A stretch of DNA of 32,880 bases from NCBI GenBank assembly GCA_011087765.1, contig JAALLA010000027.1, positions 1-32,880 on the forward strand. Reading direction: 5' to 3'. The notes under the pieces were generated by a model. The model worked only from the letters and a program-made list of their open reading frames with translations, did not search any database and had not been told where the DNA came from. The number at the start of each line of letters is the position of its first letter. Positions within the stretch are counted from its first letter, which is position 1. The stretch comes from Pirellulaceae bacterium. Its GTDB lineage: Bacteria; Planctomycetota; Planctomycetia; Pirellulales; Pirellulaceae. Below are positions 1 to 7,969 of the stretch, piece after piece. The translations under genes were made by a program, and so were the position numbers.

Positions 1-520
1 CGGCCAGCTGCTCTAACCGCATTTGCGAAGCCCGCTCTCTTTTAATCACAGCATCCCGCTGTGCGACCGAACTTCTACCAATTGGAACTCCCAATTGCCG
101 ATGCAAGACTCCGGCAAGCCTGCGCGCATTAGCAACCGTTTCTAGAAAACTGACACAGAATACAGAATCAAAGAGTTCTGAATCCACTGGGGCCAGATAA
201 TCCGCCAGAGCGGCAGAATCCCAGTGTTCCGCATCGACACTATCAAATCGACGCTTGATTAGCGTTCGAGCGTCTTGACCACGATTTAGCTCACAGGAGA
301 CCGAGGCAAATTGAAGCCCAAGACTTCCCGCGCGGTTATAGGTTCCATAGGGGTCAAAATCAGCTTTAAGCCCAAGGCAAGCGTCTCTAAAAAACTCCAG
401 AACTCGCGCTCTGCCCGCCTCGGAATCGCTACCGATTACTGCAACACCATCGGAGAATGGCCCGAGTTGAAGGTCTTGCTGCTGGCGAGTGCCTTCAATG
501 AAAAGATCAGTAAGCTTCAT
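1..520 (-). CDS. YhaN-like / SMC-type AAA protein, N-terminal part (runs off left edge)
   Basis: An open frame on the minus strand runs from an ATG at 520 to the left edge without a stop (173 codons visible). GGAG lies about 7 bases upstream of the ATG and supports this start. The protein begins MKLTDLFIEGTRQQQDLQLG and continues with a stretch that matches the layout of YhaN/SMC-like AAA proteins: a short beta strand, 'IEG', then the P-loop region and a helix ending F-F-R-D-A-C-L-G. In that family the P-loop reads G-P-N-E-A-G-K-S/T. Here, at about residues 30-38, it reads G-S-D-S-E-A-G-R-A, so the conserved Lys is Arg and the Ser/Thr is Ala. The family assignment is inference from this layout. 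In relatives a long coiled coil follows, but it lies outside the window. If correct, this is a paralogue with reduced or absent ATP hydrolysis. Frame is certain, family moderately so. Confidence 0.6.
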   Translation of the reverse strand, partial: MKLTDLFIEGTRQQQDLQLGPFSDGVAVIGSDSEAGRARVLEFFRDACLGLKADFDPYGTYNRAGSLGLQFASVSCELNRGQDARTLIKRRFDSVDAEHWDSAALADYLAPVDSELFDSVFCVSFLETVANARRLAGVLHRQLGVPIGRSSVAQRDAVIKRERASQMRLEQLA

Positions 521-895
521 TGCTCAACTCCATTTGTCAATTGATTCGATGATTTCTCACCAATCATGTAACCGCCGATTCCATTCGATCCGGATACTAA
601 TTATTTCGCGAAATCTAAAACGTAAAACTTCGAAAAAAACTGTAAATAAATAGCGGAAACACTCTTACTTCAATCTAATCCACACCAATTTTTCAACCTA
701 GATCAATTTCGATTTGGAACACCTGGTGTGTACCGTGAGGCAATGGCAGAAAAACGCTAGCACTAATCCTCCTCGGTAAAGAAAAAGCGACCCTCCGAAT
801 ACGTCGCTCAAGCGAATAGAGGTGATAACAGACGTTGATTCCAGCCTTGGTTACGTCACCCCAGGAAGCCCTCGAAGTCGCCCAATGTCGCACCT
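521..895. other. Intergenic region, no gene recognised
   Basis: About 375 bases between the start of the left-edge gene and the stop of the DUF1572 gene. The part at 600-690 is AT-rich and could hold the promoter of the left-edge gene. I see no convincing promoter pair, terminator or RNA. A 66-codon minus-strand frame at 693-893 starts just past the stop of the DUF1572 gene, but its translation resembles no known protein. Confidence 0.4.
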
Positions 896-1423
896 CTAAA
901 TTGGCAACTCTCCCCGAGGTTCATCTGGTGTCCAGTGAAACATGTATTCGTTATCAAGTTGCAACCGCGTGAGCTGAATGATCTGATGCGTATGACCAAC
1001 AAAATGACTGGAAGCGTGAGTGATTGCCTGTAGATGCGATACATTAAACCCCTGAATATTAATCGTCTTACACAACTGACTTACAGATAAATACTGCCAC
1101 TGAGCCTTCGCCGCATTAACCAGTGAATTTAATTCTTGCACCAGTTCGTCGACCTCCTTTAGCAGCTTCGGATCGAATTCAGATTCCCGATCCCGATTGT
1201 CACTGGCTAGAGTAAACGGAACGACACCCCACTGGTTTAAATTTCCAGCCAAATGAACCATCAGGTTTCCAATACTATTCATCGACGGGTTTGGACGCCA
1301 CCAAACTTGATCGCAGGTCAACTGACCAAGACAGTGGTTAATTTTAACAATGGACTGGTCGAGCAAATCAACAGACAAGCGGGAGAATTCCTCGGAGAAT
1401 TCCGTGTTCACAGGATCATTCAT
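896..1423 (-). CDS. DinB-like protein, DUF1572 family
   Basis: A 175-residue protein of the DinB/YfiT-like four-helix-bundle superfamily, most like DUF1572. The family signature is visible near residues 40-66: WWRPNPSMNSIGNLMVHLAG followed by NLNQW. Three histidines are placed as in DinB metal sites: H57 after helix 2, then H140 and H144 in 'SSHFVGHTHQI'. Members are soluble, metal-binding and mostly uncharacterised. Some relatives are thiol-dependent transferases, which does not establish the reaction here. I chose the ATG at 1423 because the family motif then sits at its usual distance from the N terminus. A TTG at 1474 would add 17 residues and is less likely. The gene stands alone, divergent from the DUF1080 gene, with about 150 bases between them that should hold both promoters. 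Confidence 0.8.
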   Translation of the reverse strand: MNDPVNTEFSEEFSRLSVDLLDQSIVKINHCLGQLTCDQVWWRPNPSMNSIGNLMVHLAGNLNQWGVVPFTLASDNRDRESEFDPKLLKEVDELVQELNSLVNAAKAQWQYLSVSQLCKTINIQGFNVSHLQAITHASSHFVGHTHQIIQLTRLQLDNEYMFHWTPDEPRGELPI

Positions 1424-1576
1424 GAATGTAACTTTGAATTTCGTTATAAAAACGCCAGAGACTTGTGAGTGCAAATACTAAAAATCTTTAAGATTGGTAG
1501 TCTCCCTCTAGTTAGAAGGTTAAGATGTTCTAGTCAAATCTAATGCCACTTTCACGCCAAAACTGTCGAGAAAAAA

Positions 1577-2917
1577 TTGAACAACAAACAGCCAACTCGT
1601 ATCGTGAATTTACTTTTTATTTTAACTGCATTCGCGATAGCCACTTTCGCAACCAGCCCAGGTTTTGGCCAAGGGGACAGCGATGGTTTCGAGCCGATTT
1701 TTAATGAAGAAAATCTTGACGGTTGGTATGCGATCAAAACTTACGACCCCCGCAGTCTTTCAAAACTGGATGATGCCGCAAAAGCCAAACGAATTGCCGA
1801 TGCGAAAGCGACAACGAATGAGTTTTGGCGAGTAGAGAACGGAGAAATCATCAATGATGGAAAAGGTCCATTTTTGACTTCAGAAAAGGAGTATGGAGAT
1901 TTTGAACTTTTAATTGAGTACAAAACCGTTGCCTTGGCTGACAGTGGCATTTATCTCAAAGCTACACCTCAGGTACAGATCTGGGACTACACCGATAAAA
2001 ACAAATTTAAGCTGGGAGCAGACAAGGGATCCGGCGGCCTTTGGAACAACCCAGGCGGCTCCGCTGGAAAGGATCCACTGGTGTTAGCTGACAGTCCATT
2101 TGGCGAATGGAATCGCGTTAAAATTCAACAAATCGGCTCCCGAACGAGTGTCTGGCTGAATGACCAACAAGTCGTCGATCATGCCATCATGGCTAACTAT
2201 TGGGGCAAGAAAAATAAACTACCCCTAATTGCCAAAGGGCCGATTCAACTGCAAACACATGGCGGCCAAATCAAATGGCGCAACATCTACGCCCGTGATC
2301 TTAGCTCTGCCGAAGCAAATAAAATTCTCGCTTCAAAAAACGACAAGGGTTTCAAGTCGATCTTTAACGGAACGGATTTGACCGGATGGAAAGGCCCGCT
2401 CGACAATTACGAGATCATCGACAATTGCATTCGCTGCAAAAAAGGAAAAGGAGGCACGATTCATACCGCAGACGAGTATGACAACTTTGTCGCCCGCCTC
2501 GAGTTCAAGCTTCCTCCCGGGGGAAACAATGGATTAGCGATTCGATATCCAGGTCAAGGCGACACCGCCTATCAGGGGATGTGCGAACTTCAAGTTCTCG
2601 ACAACACCGCCAAGAAATTCAGCAAGCTTGATGATCGCCAATACCATGGTTCCGCATACGGCATGGCCGCCGCTCACCGAGGCTACCAGCGTCCTGTTGG
2701 CGAATGGAATTTCCAGGAAGTAACCGTCAATGGTTCGAAGATCAGAGTCGAACTGAACGGAACGGTCATCCTTAATTGTGACCTAAGTGAAGCCTCGAAT
2801 TTCATGGCCGACCGGCCGCACCCCGGTAAAAACCGGACCTCTGGTTACTTTGGTCTAGCCGGACATAGCGATCCCGTTGAATTTCGAAATTTAGAAATCA
2901 AGCGGCTTAACAACTGA
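1577..2917 (+). CDS. Secreted protein with two DUF1080 (3-keto-disaccharide hydrolase) domains
   Basis: 446 residues. An N-terminal signal peptide (hydrophobic stretch about residues 10-26, likely cleavage after 'GFGQ') is followed by two concanavalin-like DUF1080/PF06439 domains, at about 38-243 and 258-444. Each opens with the family hallmark: F-E-P-I-F-N-E-E-N-L-D-G-W and F-K-S-I-F-N-G-T-D-L-T-G-W. Each also has the later G-E-W-N motif. DUF1080 proteins are abundant in planctomycetes. Characterised members cleave 3-keto-glycosides, and many are annotated 3-keto-disaccharide hydrolases. The start appears to be TTG at 1577, preceded by a GAG-containing stretch. The in-frame stop at 1541-1543 leaves no ATG or GTG in between. 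It probably acts in the periplasm or outside the cell on oxidised sugars. The tandem architecture may reflect one catalytic and one binding copy, which is inference. Confidence 0.88.
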   Translation: MNNKQPTRIVNLLFILTAFAIATFATSPGFGQGDSDGFEPIFNEENLDGWYAIKTYDPRSLSKLDDAAKAKRIADAKATTNEFWRVENGEIINDGKGPFLTSEKEYGDFELLIEYKTVALADSGIYLKATPQVQIWDYTDKNKFKLGADKGSGGLWNNPGGSAGKDPLVLADSPFGEWNRVKIQQIGSRTSVWLNDQQVVDHAIMANYWGKKNKLPLIAKGPIQLQTHGGQIKWRNIYARDLSSAEANKILASKNDKGFKSIFNGTDLTGWKGPLDNYEIIDNCIRCKKGKGGTIHTADEYDNFVARLEFKLPPGGNNGLAIRYPGQGDTAYQGMCELQVLDNTAKKFSKLDDRQYHGSAYGMAAAHRGYQRPVGEWNFQEVTVNGSKIRVELNGTVILNCDLSEASNFMADRPHPGKNRTSGYFGLAGHSDPVEFRNLEIKRLNN

Positions 2918-2974
2918 ACCTCAAACCACCTACCCTGCTCATGGGTTTGTTTCAAATGATTGAGTAACCCATCA

Positions 2975-3577
2975 ATGCTTAAGTATTATTTTCGAGCGTT
3001 ACTGCTCTTCGGTTCGGTCATTTTATTTTTCGCGTTCCTCGGATGCCTGATTCCGCGTTCCTACTCGTTCACCTCCGAATTAGCGATCGCGGGAAAGCCA
3101 GAGGCAATTTTTGCCCAGTTGAATTCACTGGAGAACTGGACTAATTGGTCGCGACAATTCAATCCAGCGGAAATCACTGACCTGAAAATGAAATTTAATG
3201 AACAAAAGTCGGGGAAGGACGCCGCTTTGAGTTGGACAGACATTCGCGGAAAAGGAAAAATCTGGATCACAAAATCGACACCTAATCAGAGAATCGAGTA
3301 TTCAACTGATTTTGAAAAACGACCGAGAATGTATAGCAGTTTTGAACTTGTTGAAAACGAAAACTCGACGACCGTTTTATGGTCAAGCAATGGAAAACTA
3401 CCGTGGGGGCCATTCTACGGGTACTTCGGATGGCTCTTCCCTTCTCATATGAAGACTGAATACTCGATGAGCCTCGAAAAACTAAAGCAAGTTATCGAGG
3501 CTGAACACCCTTCTTCACCCGAGGCCTTAGGGACCGTTGATCACAATCTGGGTTTGTCACTTCCCCTTGGAACTTGA
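2975..3577 (+). CDS. Membrane-anchored SRPBCC (START/polyketide-cyclase-like) protein
   Basis: About 200 residues. A single N-terminal membrane segment (about residues 7-27) is followed by 'PRSYSF' and a domain that fits the SRPBCC helix-grip fold: 'AGKPEAIFAQLNSLENWTNWS' near residues 40-60, where the pattern 'pe.vf..l.d...W..Ws' is typical. A beta-rich stretch and a long C-terminal helix follow. SRPBCC domains bind hydrophobic ligands; the ligand here cannot be told. I prefer the ATG at 2975. An in-frame TTG at 2960 would add five residues, and neither has a strong Shine-Dalgarno. The gene follows the DUF1080 gene by about 57 bases and could be co-transcribed. Its last 21 bases overlap the end of the ZIP transporter gene on the other strand. 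The C-terminal tail after residue 180 is likely unstructured. Confidence 0.7.
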   Translation: MLKYYFRALLLFGSVILFFAFLGCLIPRSYSFTSELAIAGKPEAIFAQLNSLENWTNWSRQFNPAEITDLKMKFNEQKSGKDAALSWTDIRGKGKIWITKSTPNQRIEYSTDFEKRPRMYSSFELVENENSTTVLWSSNGKLPWGPFYGYFGWLFPSHMKTEYSMSLEKLKQVIEAEHPSSPEALGTVDHNLGLSLPLGT

Positions 3578-4519
3578 TTGAACCGACTGCACTTCGCCGC
3601 TTCTCCATGCAGGCGCGAGAGATCCTGAATCCTCAACCGAATTCAATCGCACATGCTCATGATCTTGATGTGCTTGCTGTTCGTGCGAATGGGTCACCTC
3701 AATCACAAAGGCAATTAAAACGCCAAGTAATAACATGCCGGACAATTGCAATCGGTCATGCGAATGAAAATGCACTTCCGGCAGCAAATCTCCCAGCGAA
3801 ATACAAAGAAAAATACCCGCTGAAAAAGCCAGGGCGACTCCAAGAATCAGGTCCCGGGAGGCTGCATTTTGGTCGATGGCAAAAGCAAATATTATTGCCC
3901 CCAACGGACACATCAAGGCAAACACCGAATTCACGGTTAGCTGCTGCCGCATATTCCAACCCCGTGCAGCCATCAGGGAAGTAATCGACAAAGCATCTAA
4001 AGGCTTGTGTAATACGATTGCGAGAAACACTCCCAAACCAGCCAACGATAAACCAGTCGCACCGTTTGCCTGAACCACCGCAGCCAGGGCAATCCCGTCA
4101 ATAATCGTGTGGATGGCAAGACCGAAACAGAGTCCGAGCCAACTGATATCGACCCCACCACCATGATCTTCGCAATGGACGTGATGATGATCATTCTCGC
4201 GATCGCATAACTGCTTGTGTTTGTGATCATGCTCTCGATCAACCGCCAGATCATGCTGGTGGAAATGAAACATGCGAATCATAAAAAACATAAACAGCAA
4301 ACCCACTAACCCGATACCAGCGGTCCATTCAATGCTACCGAGTTTGTAAAATGCGTGGGGCAAGAGATGCAGGAATGCGACGCCTAACATAACGCCCGAC
4401 ACAAAGCTAAGCGTTAGTTGGATGCGCCGGTGGGTCAATTTCACGAGCGAGGGAACCGAACCGCCAAACAGCGACGCCAATGCGATCAAAACGCAATAAA
4501 TGATCAATAGCGTGTACAT
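3557..4519 (-). CDS. ZIP-family divalent metal transporter with His-rich loop
   Basis: 320 residues with about eight predicted membrane segments, the usual ZIP topology. The metal-translocation motifs are present: H137-T-I-I-D141-G in TM4 and H171-K-P-L-D175 in TM5, with 'LHLLPHAF' (about 50-57) in TM2. The TM3-TM4 loop (residues 85-119) is strikingly rich in His, Asp and Cys. Two further His clusters lie at 250-254 ('HFHSH') and in the C-terminal tail (277-289). ZIP proteins import zinc, iron or related metals towards the cytosol, and His-rich loops are thought to bind or sense metal. Substrate is inferred as zinc but not shown. The ATG at 4519 is the natural start because the first membrane helix begins at once. 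No Zur- or Fur-like operator was recognised upstream. The gene converges on the SRPBCC gene with a 21-base overlap. Confidence 0.93.
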   Translation of the reverse strand: MYTLLIIYCVLIALASLFGGSVPSLVKLTHRRIQLTLSFVSGVMLGVAFLHLLPHAFYKLGSIEWTAGIGLVGLLFMFFMIRMFHFHQHDLAVDREHDHKHKQLCDRENDHHHVHCEDHGGGVDISWLGLCFGLAIHTIIDGIALAAVVQANGATGLSLAGLGVFLAIVLHKPLDALSITSLMAARGWNMRQQLTVNSVFALMCPLGAIIFAFAIDQNAASRDLILGVALAFSAGIFLCISLGDLLPEVHFHSHDRLQLSGMLLLGVLIAFVIEVTHSHEQQAHQDHEHVRLNSVEDSGSLAPAWRSGEVQSVQSSSKGK

Positions 4520-4844
4520 TGTTAGATGGCCTGATAAAAATAGAATTGACGCGCTACACCGCTCAAGACGTCGCCATGGCCAACGCCCCCATCCCTCAGG
4601 AAGGCGGATTATTCCTTTTTCTTAAGAAGCGATCATACTAGGCAAAGTCGCCTGTTTTGCAAGTCAAAATCCACGATTGAGGGCACTTCGCAAGTCTTCG
4701 TTTGGGAATCTATTCGGGCGAGACCACTTTCGCGGAAATAACGAAAACCGCAATTAGCCAGTGAAATAAAACCGGTTTCGGATGTTGCCTCGATTGAGGA
4801 GAGCGGCTCTGATTGGTTTTTTGGTTGGTTTAAAACCCAACCTG
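4520..4844. other. Intergenic region upstream of the ZIP gene
   Basis: 325 bases between the ZIP start and the stop of the alpha/beta hydrolase gene, both on the minus strand. It should contain the ZIP promoter. A 10-base palindrome TTCTTAAGAA at 4619-4628 is visible but has no assigned role. No small gene or RNA was recognised. Confidence 0.4.
4823..4842. repeat. Inverted repeat just past the hydrolase gene
   Basis: GGTTGG at 4823-4828 and CCAACC at 4837-4842 form a six-base inverted repeat around an AT-rich centre, two bases beyond the stop of the minus-strand hydrolase gene. It could fold in that gene's 3' end. No T-run follows on the minus strand, so it is not a standard intrinsic terminator; it may slow RNA decay or have no role. 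Confidence 0.4.
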
Positions 4845-5975
4845 CTATTTAACCGTAATTTTCTGACCGGATTTGATTTGCCGCTCTTCAAAAACCTCGT
4901 TCAACAGATCACAAACGCGAGAAACTACCGAGACCGAGCGACCGTAATTGTCAATCGAATGACGCTTGGTTACCTCACAGGTAATATCGTGGACGGAAAC
5001 AGACGTTCCCCCCTGATAATTAGCTAGGTCAGTAATATTGAAACAAGAAGCATTGTCTCTGCGGTTAATCACCTCCGAAACCTTCACTACGCAGTCATCG
5101 CGATTAACAAATACATCGGTATGTCGAACAAGAGAATTCTGGGGATAGATTGCCAGACTTGCTCTTGAAAACTCTGAATTGATTGCTGGAGCAATAACCG
5201 CTACCTGATATTGCCCAGACTTAATCATTGGGTCCCGCAATTCCGCTTCCGACATGGCAGACAATACGACCTGCGCGCCAAGACTGAATCCGCCCAGCAA
5301 CATCTTTCTATCATCAAAATGATCCAAGAGCTCACAAAATGCCTTGCCAATTGTGACGGAGCGATTTGATTTTATTTTGTAATCCGGAATGACACGCACC
5401 TTTTCAGCCTCCGACTTCCAGGCAAATACGACAAACCGTAGCGGAGGACGTTCGCAACTTCGTAGCGTGTTACCATAGAACTGTACCGCTCTTGACTTGG
5501 CCCACTTCAAGTCAGTCCGATTGCCATGAACATAGATCATCGTGACTTTTGTTTTGTCGTTAGCATGATCTTTGGTCAGTTCGGCAAGGCTTTCACTTTG
5601 CCAACAACCATTGACTAACCGAGAGCATTCCAGCAACGATACATCGCTGGGGTGGCAATGAGAATCTCGGGCTGAAATCAACCAGACATCGTCTCTCGAG
5701 CAGACCTCAACCATTCGCCTTCGACCGCGGGTATCGACTGTCTCAACCCACTGACCGCCTTTGGCTGCACCTTGAATCAACTCCGAATTCCAGTGAGTCT
5801 CATTAGTCAGACTTCCAGCATAGTCTGCCATAGCAAGTTTCGACTTGAGGTTCTCTGTCTCGCTCTCTTTCGATAAGTAGTCCTCAGCCAATACGAAAGA
5901 ATTAGCCAGACACAAGATGCCGGCTATGATTGAACTGAGAATCCAAGTTTGATGTTTCAGAGAAGTAATATTCAT
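4845..5975 (-). CDS. Secreted alpha/beta hydrolase (DUF900-like)
   Basis: 376 residues with an N-terminal signal peptide (hydrophobic core about 11-30, ending 'SFVLA'). The alpha/beta-hydrolase core begins near residue 143. 'MIYVHGN' (146-152) supplies the oxyanion region. 'GGFSLGAQ' (228-235) is the nucleophile elbow, with S231 as the likely catalytic Ser. An acid is expected around D293/D294, and H339 in 'TKRHSIDNY' is the candidate catalytic His. The layout, with 'VFAWKSEAE' after the second strand and a preceding 'NRTDLKWAKSRA' helix, resembles DUF900-type hydrolases. Substrate is unknown. About ten cysteines lie in the exported part, so disulfides are possible. Residues 45-140 form an N-terminal region I do not recognise. 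The gene is monocistronic by spacing and divergent from the small lipoprotein gene. Confidence 0.8.
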   Translation of the reverse strand: MNITSLKHQTWILSSIIAGILCLANSFVLAEDYLSKESETENLKSKLAMADYAGSLTNETHWNSELIQGAAKGGQWVETVDTRGRRRMVEVCSRDDVWLISARDSHCHPSDVSLLECSRLVNGCWQSESLAELTKDHANDKTKVTMIYVHGNRTDLKWAKSRAVQFYGNTLRSCERPPLRFVVFAWKSEAEKVRVIPDYKIKSNRSVTIGKAFCELLDHFDDRKMLLGGFSLGAQVVLSAMSEAELRDPMIKSGQYQVAVIAPAINSEFSRASLAIYPQNSLVRHTDVFVNRDDCVVKVSEVINRRDNASCFNITDLANYQGGTSVSVHDITCEVTKRHSIDNYGRSVSVVSRVCDLLNEVFEERQIKSGQKITVK

Positions 5976-6220
5976 TGGAAATACAACTTTTCGATTTAAT
6001 CCGCATGTTAGTTACAAACGGAATTGTTGAAGGGCGTTACAAAGTGTTTCGAAGTACTGTAGGTCGGTTTTAGCCCGAACTTCCCATTTTTTTTTGCAGA
6101 TGATGTAAAAAATACACGCGATGCACTTGCACATCATTTATTGTGTTGTACGTTTCTACACCCGAAATCAGCTCCTTGATTTCGACTGTATCCTTATGAT
6201 TGGCATGGGAAGACATCGTG

Positions 6221-6601
6221 ATGAAACGATTTTTACAATTTGCGGCTTGCATGTGTTTGGCTGGATTAATGAGTGGATGCGCATGCAACGATTATTCATT
6301 GGCTCACCCCTTTAAAAACAAACCAATTCGATCGAAGCTACGGTCTTGGTGCAAGGGAGACGCTTGTAGCACTTGCAACACTCCAGCAGGTCAAATGATG
6401 AACTGCGACTCCAACGTTGCTCCGCTTTGCGATAATTGCGGTACGAATGACCCTGCGATGCAGCCGATAATTAACGCTCCAGTTGAAAATGGTCAAGTTC
6501 CCTCTCCCGCTCCGGCGACAGAGGAAACCAGTTTTCTCAACTCGAACAACTCATTTAATACCGGCCTGGTAAGCGACATTGTTTCGCCCCCTGATTTTTA
6601 A
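6221..6601 (+). CDS. Small Cys-rich lipoprotein, unknown function
   Basis: 126 residues from the ATG at 6221, which gives a compact lipoprotein signal: K-R, a hydrophobic core, then L-M-S-G-C with C20 as the lipidated Cys. A TTG at 6200 would prepend seven residues and is less likely. The mature protein is small and contains clustered cysteines ('CKGDACSTC', then 'CDNCG' near residues 73-77). These could form disulfides or bind metal. A Pro/Ala/Glu/Asn-rich tail follows, probably unstructured. I do not recognise a family. Short Cys-rich lipoproteins of this kind are common and poorly studied in planctomycetes. It is followed by a strong intrinsic terminator, so it is probably a single-gene transcript. 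The frame is supported by the lipobox and by the terminator placement. Confidence 0.7.
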   Translation: MKRFLQFAACMCLAGLMSGCACNDYSLAHPFKNKPIRSKLRSWCKGDACSTCNTPAGQMMNCDSNVAPLCDNCGTNDPAMQPIINAPVENGQVPSPAPATEETSFLNSNNSFNTGLVSDIVSPPDF

Positions 6602-6670
6602 TAATCGCAAACTGGCCAACCTGCAATCCAATGACAGTGGGTGCAGGCCTGAAAAACCTCCTGATCCAAA

Positions 6671-6704
6671 AGAGCGGAAAGCTTTATGCTCGCCGCTCTT
6701 TTTT
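6671..6704 (+). terminator. Intrinsic terminator of the small lipoprotein gene
   Basis: AGAGCGG (6671-6677) pairs with CCGCTCT (6693-6699), with an inner AGC/GCT pair, followed directly by a run of T. It lies 70 bases past the stop at 6601. The rest of 6602-6939 (338 bases) shows no gene. It ends with AGGA at 6930-6933, the likely ribosome binding site of the next gene. Confidence 0.85.
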
Positions 6705-6939
6705 CGTTTTCCGATTTAAATCGCTTCTGAGCATGACCTTTTCTCAGATATCCCCTCCAAAAAACATCGAGATAAAAAACTCAGTGCGAAAGCAACCGGG
6801 CCTATTTAATCCATAAAATCGAGACTTTTGAGAGCAATCCCCACAAGCCCCTCGCCAACCCGGCAAAAAAAAGAAGGGCTGCCAGGCAATCTGCACGATG
6901 TATTATGTATTGGATCGGTCTTATTAAATAGGAATTACC

Positions 6940-7956
6940 ATGCGTCGACGTAGCAGGCTCTTCGTTTCTTCTATTGCAATTGCCTTATTGGCGTTTTTGC
7001 CCTGGCTCCCATTGTCCAGTTCAACCGCAGCAACGGACGCACCTAGCCAATTCCTCAACACCCCAGAAACAAAATTCACGCAAGACCCGGCAATCGAAGG
7101 GGTAACGTTTTCAAATCCAGTGACTACCAAGTGGAAAGTCACGGCCAAAATCCGCGGTGGAGCGGGACCTGCAGTCAACATGCTGCTAACCATCCCGGTA
7201 CCCACCGAGTGGCCAGAACAGTCCGTCGCAGTGGCCGAGGATGAAATCCCCACCAACATTGCGAATGTTGGCTATCGAGACCTTGAAGGTGGCGTTAAGC
7301 AAATCATTGCTAAAATACCTCAAATCAGGCCACGCGAGGAAATCACGATTTCCATGACCTTCTTAGTTTCCACCAGTCAAATCAATGCCCCCCGGGACCC
7401 AAGTCTTTTTGGTCGGCCAAAAACTAGCCAGCGCGATGGCAAGCCCTATCTCGGAATTGGCCCTCAAATAAATTTTCGTGATTCAAAATTAAAAAAAGAA
7501 GTCAAATTAATTGTTGCCGACCAAGATAATCTCTGGTCAGAAATCGAAGCGATTTATGATTGGGTACGCGACAACATTGAGGACACATCCGAAGCTCCAC
7601 GCGATACAATCAAAGTCTTTCGGGACCGATTAGGATGCAATGAAGATAAAGTCGGCCTCTTCGTTGCCATGTGCCGTGCCCATAAAATTCCAGCAAGGAT
7701 GGTATGGGTGCAAGGTACGCAGTACGCAGAGTTTATGCTGGTCGACTCTGAGGGAAAGGCTCACTGGTTCCCCTGCAATGTTGGAGGCGTTCGAGAATTT
7801 GGATCCTACTCAGAACCGCGCATCGTGCTTCAAAAGGGAGATAGCATCAAGGTTCCAGAAAAAGAAAGCCGCCAAAAATTTGTGGGAGAGTTTGCTACTT
7901 GCCAGGGGAAATCGAAGCCCTCAGTCGCTTTCCAGCGTGCTCTTCTTGAAGATTAA
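6940..7956 (+). CDS. Exported transglutaminase-like protein, probable pseudoenzyme
   Basis: 338 residues with an N-terminal signal peptide (core about 8-27, 'SSSTAATDA' after it). A beta-rich domain (about 60-145) is followed by a transglutaminase-core-like domain (about 195-300). The fold markers are present: 'EIEAIYDWVRDNIE' (201-214), 'LFVAMCRAHKIPAR' (240-253), 'WFPC' (276-279) and 'LQKGD' (297-301). Aligned with the next gene on I-P-A-R, the residue at the catalytic Cys position is N234; a Cys sits one place earlier (C233). The catalytic His position is T260. It therefore probably lacks protease or transglutaminase activity unless C233 compensates. AGGA at 6930-6933 is a good ribosome binding site. 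It is 13 bases from its active-looking homologue, so the two arose by tandem duplication and are likely co-transcribed. Confidence 0.78.
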   Translation: MRRRSRLFVSSIAIALLAFLPWLPLSSSTAATDAPSQFLNTPETKFTQDPAIEGVTFSNPVTTKWKVTAKIRGGAGPAVNMLLTIPVPTEWPEQSVAVAEDEIPTNIANVGYRDLEGGVKQIIAKIPQIRPREEITISMTFLVSTSQINAPRDPSLFGRPKTSQRDGKPYLGIGPQINFRDSKLKKEVKLIVADQDNLWSEIEAIYDWVRDNIEDTSEAPRDTIKVFRDRLGCNEDKVGLFVAMCRAHKIPARMVWVQGTQYAEFMLVDSEGKAHWFPCNVGGVREFGSYSEPRIVLQKGDSIKVPEKESRQKFVGEFATCQGKSKPSVAFQRALLED

Positions 7957-7969
7957 AGTTTTTATACCC

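Noticed and set aside
693..893. 66-codon minus-strand frame starting (GTG) three bases past the DUF1572 stop
   Set aside because: No recognisable family, no signal or low-complexity pattern that would support translation, and the Shine-Dalgarno-like AGAGG touches the start codon. Likely chance.
7640..7969. N-terminal extension of the second transglutaminase-like protein into the first gene
   Set aside because: The frame is open, but the stretch overlaps the first gene in another frame, has no signal peptide, and the ATG at 7970 is followed by one.
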